From: Thalassococcus_A lentus
Lineage (GTDB): Bacteria; Pseudomonadota; Alphaproteobacteria; Rhodobacterales; Rhodobacteraceae
DNA length: 64,000 bases
Assembly (NCBI RefSeq): GCF_028023555.1
Contig: NZ_JAQIOY010000006.1
Location: 62,001-126,000 of the forward strand
Direction of reading: 5' to 3'
Positions 50,807 through 58,254 of the stretch are shown in pieces. The notes under the pieces are model-generated. The model was not told the origin of the DNA, ran no database searches, and worked only from the letters and a program-made list of their open reading frames with translations. Position numbers and translations under genes: made by a program. Numbering within the stretch: position 1 is the stretch's first letter; each line of letters opens with the position of its first letter.

Positions 50807-52140
50807 TGGCGGTCTTTTCATTTCCCGAAAGCGAAGTAGACCGCATACTGAGCTGGACACAGGATCGCATTCTTAACGGTCCTGACCCGACGCACGGCGC
50901 GCAAAGCCACGCGGAACTCGAACCTGTTCTGGGCGGTTCCATCACCGAAGAGGGCATGGGCGCGGATGCGGCCTTTGCGTTGTTCACCGAAACCATCGTG
51001 CCATCGACACGGCCATTTGGGCATCCGACTTCGCTCAGCTTTGTTGCATCGGCCCCCAATCCAGCCGCACTCAGTTTTGATGCGGCGCTGGGGGCCACCG
51101 GGATTTTCGCGGGCAACTGGGATGGTGGGGCTGGGGCCATCCATGCAGAAAATCAGGCGCTGCGATGGCTGGCCGATCTGGCAGGATGGGGCGATCAGGC
51201 TGGCGGCGTCTTTGTCGCCGGCGGAACGCTGGGCAACCTCAGTGCGCTGCATGCCGCGCGCAGCTGGAAGGATCAGCGCGCCCCACGTCAGGGGCGGCCC
51301 GCCATCCTATGCTCAAAAGAAGCCCATAGCTCTATTGCTGCGGTTGCTCGGGTGATGGACGTGGATCTGATCGAAGTTCCATCCGATGCCGCAGGCCGGA
51401 TGAGCGCCGAGGCGGCACGGCAAGCCTATGAGCCGCGTGTCTTTGCCATTGTCGCGAACGCTGGCGCGACCAACTCTGGCGCGGTTGACGATATCGCGGG
51501 ATTGGCCGATCTGGCTGAGGATCATGCGCTTTGGCTTCATCTGGACGGTGCCTATGGGTTGGCCGCACTGGCCGATCCCGGCACACGTCCTGTTTTCGAT
51601 GGGATTGACCGGGCGCACAGCTTTATTGTCGATCCCCACAAATGGTTGTTTGCACCCTATGACAGTTGCGCGTTGGTTTACCGTAACGCTGCGGATGGCG
51701 CGAATGCGCATGGGCAAAGCGGGCCTTATCTCGACGTGGTGGACAAGACCCATTGGAACCCGTCCGACTATGCGCTGCATCTGACCAGACGGGCGCGGGG
51801 GTTGCCGCTTTGGTATGCGCTGGCGACCCATGGCACCCGCGCTTATGGCAAAGCGATTGCCCAGACAGTCGCCACCGCGCGCGCCATTGCGGACGGGCTG
51901 GATGCTATGCCCAGGGTCGAGCGAATTCTGGGCCCGCAGCTTTCGGTGATCCTGTTTCGCCCGACCGAACTAAGCGATGCCGAGATGGACGAATGGGCTG
52001 AAATCCATCGCCGCTCCGGTGCGTTGCTTTGTCTGCCGACAGTCTGGCGGGGTGAAAAGGTGTTTCGCTTGTGTATTGTGAACGCAGACACCAGCGCAGA
52101 TGAAGTGTTGTCCGTTCTGCGCAGCCTGAGCAGGGAATAG
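50806..52140 (+). CDS. PLP-dependent group II decarboxylase
   Basis: This 444-residue fold-type I enzyme belongs to the group II amino-acid decarboxylases (aromatic amino acid, glutamate, diaminobutyrate). The PLP Lys is K279 in FIVDPHKWLFAPYDSC; H174 (CSKEAHSSI) stacks on the cofactor, D248 (LHLDGAYG) binds the pyridine nitrogen, and GNLSALHAARSW is typical. The substrate cannot be told by eye. It directly follows the amine dehydrogenase (start overlaps its stop, TGATG), so it might generate the amine that enzyme oxidises, or be an aldehyde synthase-like member. The ATG at 50806 is preferred over the preceding TTG. Confidence 0.88.
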   Translation: MAVFSFPESEVDRILSWTQDRILNGPDPTHGAQSHAELEPVLGGSITEEGMGADAAFALFTETIVPSTRPFGHPTSLSFVASAPNPAALSFDAALGATGIFAGNWDGGAGAIHAENQALRWLADLAGWGDQAGGVFVAGGTLGNLSALHAARSWKDQRAPRQGRPAILCSKEAHSSIAAVARVMDVDLIEVPSDAAGRMSAEAARQAYEPRVFAIVANAGATNSGAVDDIAGLADLAEDHALWLHLDGAYGLAALADPGTRPVFDGIDRAHSFIVDPHKWLFAPYDSCALVYRNAADGANAHGQSGPYLDVVDKTHWNPSDYALHLTRRARGLPLWYALATHGTRAYGKAIAQTVATARAIADGLDAMPRVERILGPQLSVILFRPTELSDAEMDEWAEIHRRSGALLCLPTVWRGEKVFRLCIVNADTSADEVLSVLRSLSRE

Positions 52141-52142
52141 AC

Positions 52143-53279
52143 ATGTCGCGCACTTTGGAACTGCTGGACCGGCTGATTGCCTTTCCAACGGTCAGTCACA
52201 CCAGCAATCTGGATCTGATCGACTGGGCGCATGGCTTGTTGCGCGACGCCGGATTTGCGGTGACACCTATTCCGTCTGCGGATGGCAGCAAGGCCGGGCT
52301 GCATGCCCGCATTGGGCCAGAGGGACCGGGGGGGATTTGCCTGTCGGGACACACGGACGTGGTGCCCACGGACGGGCAACACTGGACCCGCGATCCGTTC
52401 ACCCTGACAGGCACTGACACACATGTCTTTGGGCGTGGCACCACGGATATGAAAGGGTTTCTCGCCTCGACTCTGGCCTTGGCCGAACGAGCAGGCAACC
52501 AGCCCCTCAATGCGCCGCTGAGCCTCGTGCTGTCCTATGATGAAGAGGTGGGCTGCGTTGGCATTCAGCACATGCTGCCCGCATTGGCGCCGCTGCTCGG
52601 GCAGCCACGTCTGGTGGTCGTGGGTGAGCCGACTTCCATGCAGGTCGCAACAGGCCACAAGGGCAAGGCGGCCTTCGACGTCACCTGTCACGGACAGGCA
52701 GGGCACAGTGCACTTGCACCCGCGTTTGTGAATGCAATCCACGTCGCCGCAGATTTTGTTCAGCGCATCCGCGCACTGCAGGACCGCGTGGCGTGCGCTG
52801 CAAAAGATGATGCCTACAGCATTCCGTATTCCACGCTGCACGTCGGGCAGATCCGTGGCGGGCGGGCGTTGAATATCGTGCCGGATCAGGTGACGCTGGC
52901 CATGGAAGCCCGTCATCTTGCTGAAACACCGTTGCAGGACATCAAAACCGAAATTCAGGCCATCGCCGATCAGGTCAGTATCGGTTATCCCGATGTTCCG
53001 CCGCTGACGGTCGAACAGATCACGGCCTATCCCGGTCTTGAAACGGACGCTGCGGGAGATGCAGTTTGTTTGGCTCAGGCGCTGGCTGGCAGCGCAAAAA
53101 CCACCAAGGTTCCATTTGGAACTGAGGCAGGTTTTTTCGCCGAACTTGGTCTGGACACCGTGGTTGTCGGGCCGGGGGATATGTCTACGGATGGGCACAA
53201 GCCGGACGAAGGTTTGCGCAAGACCGAGCTTTCTGCCTGTGACGCAATGATGGACCGGGTGCTGCAAGCGCTTTGCTAG
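52143..53279 (+). CDS. M20-family deacetylase (ArgE/acetylornithine deacetylase type)
   Basis: This 378-residue di-zinc amidohydrolase has the metal and catalytic motifs of M20: SGHTDVVPTDGQHW, FGRGTTDMKGF, the general base in SYDEEVGCVG and GEPTSMQVATGHKGK (ArgE family). The C-terminal GTEAGFFAEL and DGHKPDEGL carry the last ligand. It removes N-acyl groups from amino acids. Two bases after the decarboxylase and far from any arginine gene, it is probably recruited to deacylate an N-acyl amino acid or amine in the pathway rather than for arginine synthesis. Confidence 0.88.
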   Translation: MSRTLELLDRLIAFPTVSHTSNLDLIDWAHGLLRDAGFAVTPIPSADGSKAGLHARIGPEGPGGICLSGHTDVVPTDGQHWTRDPFTLTGTDTHVFGRGTTDMKGFLASTLALAERAGNQPLNAPLSLVLSYDEEVGCVGIQHMLPALAPLLGQPRLVVVGEPTSMQVATGHKGKAAFDVTCHGQAGHSALAPAFVNAIHVAADFVQRIRALQDRVACAAKDDAYSIPYSTLHVGQIRGGRALNIVPDQVTLAMEARHLAETPLQDIKTEIQAIADQVSIGYPDVPPLTVEQITAYPGLETDAAGDAVCLAQALAGSAKTTKVPFGTEAGFFAELGLDTVVVGPGDMSTDGHKPDEGLRKTELSACDAMMDRVLQALC

Positions 53280-53374
53280 TTGCAAATGCCGGTTCCATTC
53301 CGGCGCTATCCTGCGGTCACCCGGCGGTCTGATTATCGGATGACATGCCCGGACAGCTGTAGCAGACTGCGCGC

Positions 53375-54025
53375 ATGGCCAATCAGACAACCTACGTTAT
53401 TGAAACGATAATACAGCGGATTGATCAGGGTACCTATCTTCCGGGGCAGGTGCTCGATGAAACGGGTATCGCCGAAGAGCTGGGCGTTTCCCGAACACCG
53501 GTGCGCGAAGCGTTTATTCGGCTGGAGTCTGACGGTTTGATCCTGCGTGGCGGGCGCCGGGGCGCCAAGCTGTTCAAACCGGACACCAACGAGTTCCTGC
53601 AGATCCTTGAGCTTCACGCCACACTGGAAGCGCAGGCCGCAGAGCTGGCCGCGCGGCGCGCCACCGACGAAACGGCAGCCCGTCTGGATGAAAATATCAA
53701 GGCATCGGAACGCCATCTGGCGGCGCATGGGGATGCTGCGCATCGCGAATACTATCAGCTTAACCTGCAATTTCACGAAATCATCATTGATGCGGCGGCC
53801 AACCCCTATCTGAGCGAGATGATCAAACTGACGGCCAGAAAACTGATGGCCTATTACCGAAACCGCTATGCATTCAAAGGGGCCACAGCGGCATCGGTCA
53901 GCGAACACAAGACGATCAGCGCCTATATCAAATCAAAGGATGCGCTGGCCGCGCGCGGCGCGATGAAGCAGCATTTTGAATATGGCCTCGATACGGTAAT
54001 GGATTTGTTGGCCGCTGCTAATTGA
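53375..54025 (+). CDS. GntR-family (FCD domain) transcriptional regulator
   Basis: This 216-residue regulator has an N-terminal winged helix (VIETIIQRIDQGTYLPGQVL, GIAEELGVSRTPVREAFIRLESDG split after VRE, residues 8-70) and a helical FCD effector domain with metal-binding His candidates (ELHATLEAQAAELAARRA, LQFHEIIIDAAANPYL, EHKTISAYIKSKDALAA). FadR-like proteins of this class sense carboxylic acids. Likely targets are the divergent amidotransferase/P450 promoters just downstream. Its 3' end overlaps the convergent amidotransferase gene by 8 bases. Confidence 0.92.
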   Translation: MANQTTYVIETIIQRIDQGTYLPGQVLDETGIAEELGVSRTPVREAFIRLESDGLILRGGRRGAKLFKPDTNEFLQILELHATLEAQAAELAARRATDETAARLDENIKASERHLAAHGDAAHREYYQLNLQFHEIIIDAAANPYLSEMIKLTARKLMAYYRNRYAFKGATAASVSEHKTISAYIKSKDALAARGAMKQHFEYGLDTVMDLLAAAN

Positions 54026-54719
54026 CCGCCTGTTCAAAGAAAGCGGCGATGCTGTGGGAATAGGCCAGATTGTCATCTGTCTGCTTCATTGATGATTTGG
54101 CTTTGGCAGCAACCTCAGGCCCCAGCGCGTCCCTGAATTCATCTACCAGAGCTTTGAAGAAATCCGCCGTCATTTCCGGGTGGTTTTGCGAGGTGTAAAT
54201 GCGGTTGTCTATGGCAAACCCGGCGCAGGGCACGCCATCGGCTTTTGCGATGATCCGGGCCTTTGGGGGCAGGGCGGTGACCTGTTCTTTGTGGGCGGCG
54301 AACTGGCGGTACTGTTCGCCCAATTTAGACATCCACGGTTGCGGATCGGTGATCCGGCAGTGTTCCAGCCCAAAGCTCCATCCGTGTGGATTGGCCTCCA
54401 CTTTGCCGCCCAGAGCCAGCGCAATAGCCTGATGTCCATAGCACGCCCCGTAGATCGGCAGGTCGGTTGTTCTGATCACATCCAGCAGCCGCGCGACCCA
54501 CGTTTCGGGATCATGGACTGAAGCTGGGCTGCCGGTGATGATGAGGCCGTCAAAACCTTCGAGGGTCGCTGGGAATTCGTTCTGATGCACCAGAAAGACC
54601 GAGCATTCCCAATCGGGCCGAACCGTCTGCACCATTTTGGTGAACTTCTCGCCATCCAGCGGATGGCTGCGGGCAAAGTCTGAGAGATCCGTGTTTGTGA
54701 CCAGTATTGCCAGGTGCAT
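54018..54719 (-). CDS. Class I glutamine amidotransferase-like protein
   Basis: This 233-residue protein is a free-standing class I amidotransferase domain: oxyanion region GLIITGSPASVHD, nucleophile C93 in YGACYGHQAIAL, and H180-x-E182 in SQNHPEM. Such proteins hydrolyse glutamine or gamma-glutamyl compounds. Placed opposite a glutamine-synthetase-like ligase in an amine region, it may release the amine or acid from a gamma-glutamyl intermediate, the job done by PuuD, to which it is only distantly similar. It is divergent from the P450 gene and convergent with the GntR gene. Confidence 0.87.
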   Translation of the reverse strand: MHLAILVTNTDLSDFARSHPLDGEKFTKMVQTVRPDWECSVFLVHQNEFPATLEGFDGLIITGSPASVHDPETWVARLLDVIRTTDLPIYGACYGHQAIALALGGKVEANPHGWSFGLEHCRITDPQPWMSKLGEQYRQFAAHKEQVTALPPKARIIAKADGVPCAGFAIDNRIYTSQNHPEMTADFFKALVDEFRDALGPEVAAKAKSSMKQTDDNLAYSHSIAAFFEQAVN

Positions 54720-54731
54720 GACAGGTTCCGT

Positions 54732-54765
54732 TTGACATGTGCATATTTATAGGTTTGCATAATAT
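54732..54765 (+). promoter_or_regulatory. Promoter of the P450-ligase operon with TGCATA direct repeat
   Basis: TTGACA at 54732-54737 and CATAAT/TAATAT at 54758-54765 form a -35/-10 pair with slightly long spacing (20 to 22 bases), in an A/T-rich 84-base gap between divergent genes. TGCATA occurs twice, 17 bases apart (around 54740 and 54756), overlapping the promoter. The neighbouring GntR regulator is the natural candidate to bind there. Confidence 0.45.
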
Positions 54766-54803
54766 ACATTAAATGCCAGCGGCAAGCAAAGGAATGGCAT
54801 TCG

Positions 54804-56057
54804 ATGTCGATGTGGGCGCCAGATGATGACGGATATGCTGATATTGTCAGCCACGACACCTATTCGAATGGCGTTCCGCACAATACATTCGCCCGTCTTC
54901 GACGCGAAGACCCGGTCCACTGGACCGAGTGGGATGGGGGCGAGCCGTTCTGGTCCATTACCCGCAACGCGGACATTTCCCAGATGAACGGAAACGCCAA
55001 GGTTTTTTCGTCTGCTCAAGGCATCCGCATCGAAGATCAAACGCGTGAGGAATACCTCGCCCGGCGCACCTTTCAGGAGACCGATGCACCGGAACACCTG
55101 ATGACCCGCATGAAGGTCTTCAAGGCTTTTGCCAAAACCTCAGTCGCCAGTTTCTCAAAGGACATTGTCGATCTGTGTGGTCCGATCCTCGACAAGGCAC
55201 TGGCGCAAGGCACTTTCAATGCAACGCGCGAAATCGCCCGCGAATTGCCCATGCGTATGTTGGGCCGGATCATGGGGCTGCCCGAAAGCGATCTCGATTG
55301 GTTGGTCGAAAAGGGCGATGCCCTGATGGCCAATTCGGACCCGGATTTCACCGATCATGTTGTTGATCAGCTAAAGACCGACGAATACCGCCTGATGCCG
55401 TTCAATTCGCCCGCCGGGGCCGAACTCTATGGCTATGCAAAAGAACTGATGGAGCAAAAGGCCAAGGCCGGCGATACCAATGGTATCCTGCACATGATCC
55501 TGAAGCCGGCCAAAGATGGATCGGTCATCTCCGAAGCCGAGTTTCGCAACTTCTTTTGTCTTCTCGTGGCCGCCGGAAACGACACGACGCGGTATTCGAT
55601 CGCGGCGGGCATTCATGCGATCAGTCAAAAGCCCGAGCTTTTGCGGCAGATGCAAACCGAAGATGTCTGGGATACGGCTGCCGACGAAATCATCCGCTGG
55701 GCCACGCCCGCGACCTATTTCAGGCGCACCTGCACGCAAGATACGGTGGTCCACGACAAGACGATCCGGGCTGGCGACAAGGTTGTGTATTGGTGGTGCT
55801 CGGCCAACCGCGATCCTGACGCGATCGAGGATCCGTTTCGGATCAATCTGAAGCGGACAAAGAATAACCATTTGTCTTTCGGGCAGAACGGCCCGCACGT
55901 CTGTCTGGGCATGCATCTTGCCCGGCTCGAAATTCGCATCCTGATGCAAGAACTTGCCCGGCGGCTAAAATCCATAGAACCTGCCGGTGACGTGCAGTTC
56001 CTGCGCTCCAACTTCGTGGGCGGGATCAAACACCTTCCGGTCACGGTTCAGCTTTAA
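54804..56057 (+). CDS. Cytochrome P450
   Basis: This 417-residue soluble bacterial P450 has the I-helix oxygen motif AAGNDTTR (about 253-260), the K-helix ExxR in DEIIRWATP, and the haem-ligand loop FGQNGPHVCLGMHLARLE with the proximal Cys at residue 367. The length and ETDAPEHLMTRMK resemble CYP families that hydroxylate small acids, terpenoids or steroids in alphaproteobacteria. No ferredoxin or reductase gene is adjacent. It is 9 bases before the ligase gene, so a P450 hydroxylation or N-/O-demethylation step coupled to gamma-glutamylation is possible. Confidence 0.93.
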   Translation: MSMWAPDDDGYADIVSHDTYSNGVPHNTFARLRREDPVHWTEWDGGEPFWSITRNADISQMNGNAKVFSSAQGIRIEDQTREEYLARRTFQETDAPEHLMTRMKVFKAFAKTSVASFSKDIVDLCGPILDKALAQGTFNATREIARELPMRMLGRIMGLPESDLDWLVEKGDALMANSDPDFTDHVVDQLKTDEYRLMPFNSPAGAELYGYAKELMEQKAKAGDTNGILHMILKPAKDGSVISEAEFRNFFCLLVAAGNDTTRYSIAAGIHAISQKPELLRQMQTEDVWDTAADEIIRWATPATYFRRTCTQDTVVHDKTIRAGDKVVYWWCSANRDPDAIEDPFRINLKRTKNNHLSFGQNGPHVCLGMHLARLEIRILMQELARRLKSIEPAGDVQFLRSNFVGGIKHLPVTVQL

Positions 56058-56066
56058 GGACACACC

Positions 56067-57347
56067 ATGCCAAACAGACTCCGCGCCCTTTTCTGTGATG
56101 GCCTCAGCATGATGCGAGGCAAGTACCTGCCGCCCAGCAAATTCGGAGATGCCAGCACACGGTTTGCCGTTGCGACCTTTGCCGTTCACTACGACCGCGA
56201 TTTGTTGCTGGACGCGCCCGGCGCCAAGGTGCGCGAAGGCTGCCCGGACATGGAGCTGCGTTGGCGCGGGGAAGATGTGCGGGACAGCTGGGAAGACGGC
56301 GGCAAGATCGTGCTGGGTGACCTCTATGGCGGCGATGGTGAGCCACTGAGCCTTTGCCCGCGCGGCGCTTTGAAAAGGGCGGTTGCGGATTGGACGAGCA
56401 TGGGATTCACGCCCAAAGTCGGCATCGAGCTAGAGGCATTCGCCCTGCAGATCGGCGAGGATGGCACGCTTCGCCCCTATGACACCCCGGGCGCTATCGT
56501 TTATGGCACGGGCCTCTTTGCAGACCCGCTCGGGTTCAATGATCGCATTTGGGAAATGGCCGACCAGATGGGATTCAACCTCGACCTAATCACCAGTGAA
56601 TACGACACGCCGCAATTCGAATACACGCTGACCTTTGACGATGCCGTCAAAGCGATTGATGACATCGTTCTGTTCCGCCTCATGGCGCGGGAAATCGCGT
56701 TTGAGCACGGCATCTTGCTTAGCTTCCTGCCCAAGCCAATTGCCGATGCAGGTGGGTCGGGTATGCATATCAATTTCTCATTTACCGATGCGGAAGGGCG
56801 CAATGCCATTACCAACGCCGCCCAAGATGGCCTGAGCGATTTGGCAAAAGGCTGCGTTGCGGGATTGTTGCGCCACCACAAGGGGTTGGCTGGGCTCATT
56901 GCACCAAGCGTCAATTCTTATGAACGTCTGCAACCTGCCTCGTTGGCCGGGTACTGGCAAAACTGGGGTGGCGACCACCGCAACGTGACAATCCGGACCA
57001 GCAGTGCGGGCGACAAAGCCCGCCTCGAGCACCGGATGGCGGACGCCAGTGCAAATCCATACACGGCCACCGCGGCGGTTCTGCAGGCAGCAAGGCTGGG
57101 CGTGCTGAACGGCCATGATTTGCCGCCGATGGAAACCGGTGACGGTTTTGAGCACACCGACGCAGAGACAGGCGTTGGTGCTGATCTGGCTGAAGCGATA
57201 GCAGACCTGAAGGCGGACACAGCATTGACGAGCGCTGTGGGCGACGATCTCGTGGCCAATCACATCTACATGAAAGAAAATGAGGTGGAAAAAACCCGCG
57301 GGCTGGAAGGCAGCGCGTTGCGGGATTTCTACATCAACTTCATCTGA
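56067..57347 (+). CDS. Glutamine-synthetase-like gamma-glutamyl-amine ligase
   Basis: This 426-residue protein has the glutamine synthetase catalytic fold: the metal-binding Glu in PKVGIELEAFAL (about 115-126), SEYDTPQFEYTL, LPKPIADAGGSGMHINFSF (the nucleotide and ammonium-site loop), PSVNSYERLQPASLAGYW and the ADP/Arg region TIRTSSAGDKARLEHRMAD. Short GS-like proteins of this kind ligate glutamate to amines (putrescine, ethanolamine, methylamine). In this region it is the best candidate for gamma-glutamylation of the imported or generated amine. It is the second gene of the P450 operon. Confidence 0.88.
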   Translation: MPNRLRALFCDGLSMMRGKYLPPSKFGDASTRFAVATFAVHYDRDLLLDAPGAKVREGCPDMELRWRGEDVRDSWEDGGKIVLGDLYGGDGEPLSLCPRGALKRAVADWTSMGFTPKVGIELEAFALQIGEDGTLRPYDTPGAIVYGTGLFADPLGFNDRIWEMADQMGFNLDLITSEYDTPQFEYTLTFDDAVKAIDDIVLFRLMAREIAFEHGILLSFLPKPIADAGGSGMHINFSFTDAEGRNAITNAAQDGLSDLAKGCVAGLLRHHKGLAGLIAPSVNSYERLQPASLAGYWQNWGGDHRNVTIRTSSAGDKARLEHRMADASANPYTATAAVLQAARLGVLNGHDLPPMETGDGFEHTDAETGVGADLAEAIADLKADTALTSAVGDDLVANHIYMKENEVEKTRGLEGSALRDFYINFI

Positions 57348-57515
57348 GACCGGATCACCGGGAATGCGCCGCCTAGGCGAAAGCGTGGGCTTGGCATAAT
57401 GCTCTGCCTGCCTGTCTTTTGAGCGCTCGAACACAGCCGGATGCGCACCTGTGAACACATCATCTAGCGGGGGTTGTCAGGTCTGATCCCCGAGATATAG
57501 TGGTCGCAAAGCTGG

Positions 57516-57531
57516 GGCGGGGTTCCCCGCC
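57516..57531 (+). repeat. Hairpin in the gap before the HNH gene
   Basis: GGCGGGG and CCCCGCC form a 7-bp stem over TT inside the 228-base region between the ligase and HNH genes. It may be the ligase terminator (no T-run) or part of the HNH leader. The rest of the gap contains GC-rich sequence in which I find no tRNA, 4.5S or other recognisable RNA. Confidence 0.35.
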
Positions 57532-57575
57532 TTGGTGTCGGTAACTGGCAGACAGGGCGAAGGACGAGTCCCCGC

Positions 57576-58160
57576 ATGGATGGCGATTTCAGAACGAATT
57601 TTACCAAGGCCCCCGGAGCGTTGAAGCAGCACCCCGCCTTGGTCTTGAACGCGGACTACAGACCGCTTTCCTACTACCCGCTAAGCCTTTGGCCGTGGCA
57701 GGATGCGGTCAAGGCGGCGTTTTTGGACAGGGTCGATATCATAGCCGAATACGACGAGGTGGTGCGCAGCCCATCCATGACGCTGCGAATACCCAGTGTT
57801 GTTGTCCTGAAAGACTATGTGAAACCTCAAAAGCGCGTGGCCTTCACGCGCTTTAATTTGTTTTTGAGGGACGAATTTTGTTGTCAGTACTGCGGTGCAA
57901 AGGGGGATTTGACCTTTGACCATGTTGTTCCGCGCGCTGCAGGGGGCATCACCAGTTGGGAAAATGTCGTCGCAGCCTGTGCGCCGTGCAACCTGCGCAA
58001 AGGATCCAAGAGCCTGCGCCAATCCGGTCTTGCCCTGCGCAAACCGCCCCGCCGCCCCGGGTCACAAGAGCTTCTGAACATCGGCAGAAAGTTCCCGCCG
58101 AACCATCTGCATGAAAGCTGGATGGATTTTCTGTATTGGGATGCGGAGTTGGAGGCGTAA
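57576..58160 (+). CDS. HNH endonuclease family protein
   Basis: This 194-residue protein contains a complete HNH domain at about 105-150: zinc Cys pair CCQYCGAKG, the DHVVPRAAGG motif with catalytic His, WENVVAACAPCNLRKGSK with the second Cys pair. The N-terminal part (HPALVLNADYRPLSYYPLSLW, VPSVVVLKDYV-like) is typical of a chromosomal HNH protein very common in alphaproteobacteria, cyanobacteria and actinobacteria. Despite the name its biological role is unknown. AAGGACGAG precedes the ATG. Confidence 0.9.
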   Translation: MDGDFRTNFTKAPGALKQHPALVLNADYRPLSYYPLSLWPWQDAVKAAFLDRVDIIAEYDEVVRSPSMTLRIPSVVVLKDYVKPQKRVAFTRFNLFLRDEFCCQYCGAKGDLTFDHVVPRAAGGITSWENVVAACAPCNLRKGSKSLRQSGLALRKPPRRPGSQELLNIGRKFPPNHLHESWMDFLYWDAELEA

Positions 58161-58191
58161 TACCGCAAGGGTTGCTAAGGGTTTTTTGAAT

Positions 58192-58253
58192 CACCTATAA
58201 GAAATAGCTAGCATTAGCGATGTTATCGACTTCTGAAAAATAGGTGTTTTTTT
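58192..58253 (+). terminator. Long-range inverted repeat followed by seven T, before the RTX gene
   Basis: CACCTAT (58192-58198) pairs with ATAGGTG (58240-58246), which is followed directly by TTTTTTT. The intervening 41 bases include a small CGAT-GTT-ATCG stem. It could terminate transcription from the HNH gene, but it lies immediately before the GTG start of the RTX protein, so it might also control that gene. Confidence 0.4.
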
Positions 58254-58254
58254 A

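Noticed and set aside
57348..57575. Possible structured RNA (4.5S, 6S or tRNA) in the gap before the HNH gene
   Set aside because: The GGAAGGAAGCAGCC core of 4.5S RNA, a tRNA T-loop and a 6S-like long rod are all missing; only one short hairpin is seen.
58220..58243. A seven-codon ATG frame ending in TAG just before the RTX gene, considered as the true start joined by frameshift
   Set aside because: It is in another frame, has no ribosome site and no slippery signal with a supporting structure that I can defend.
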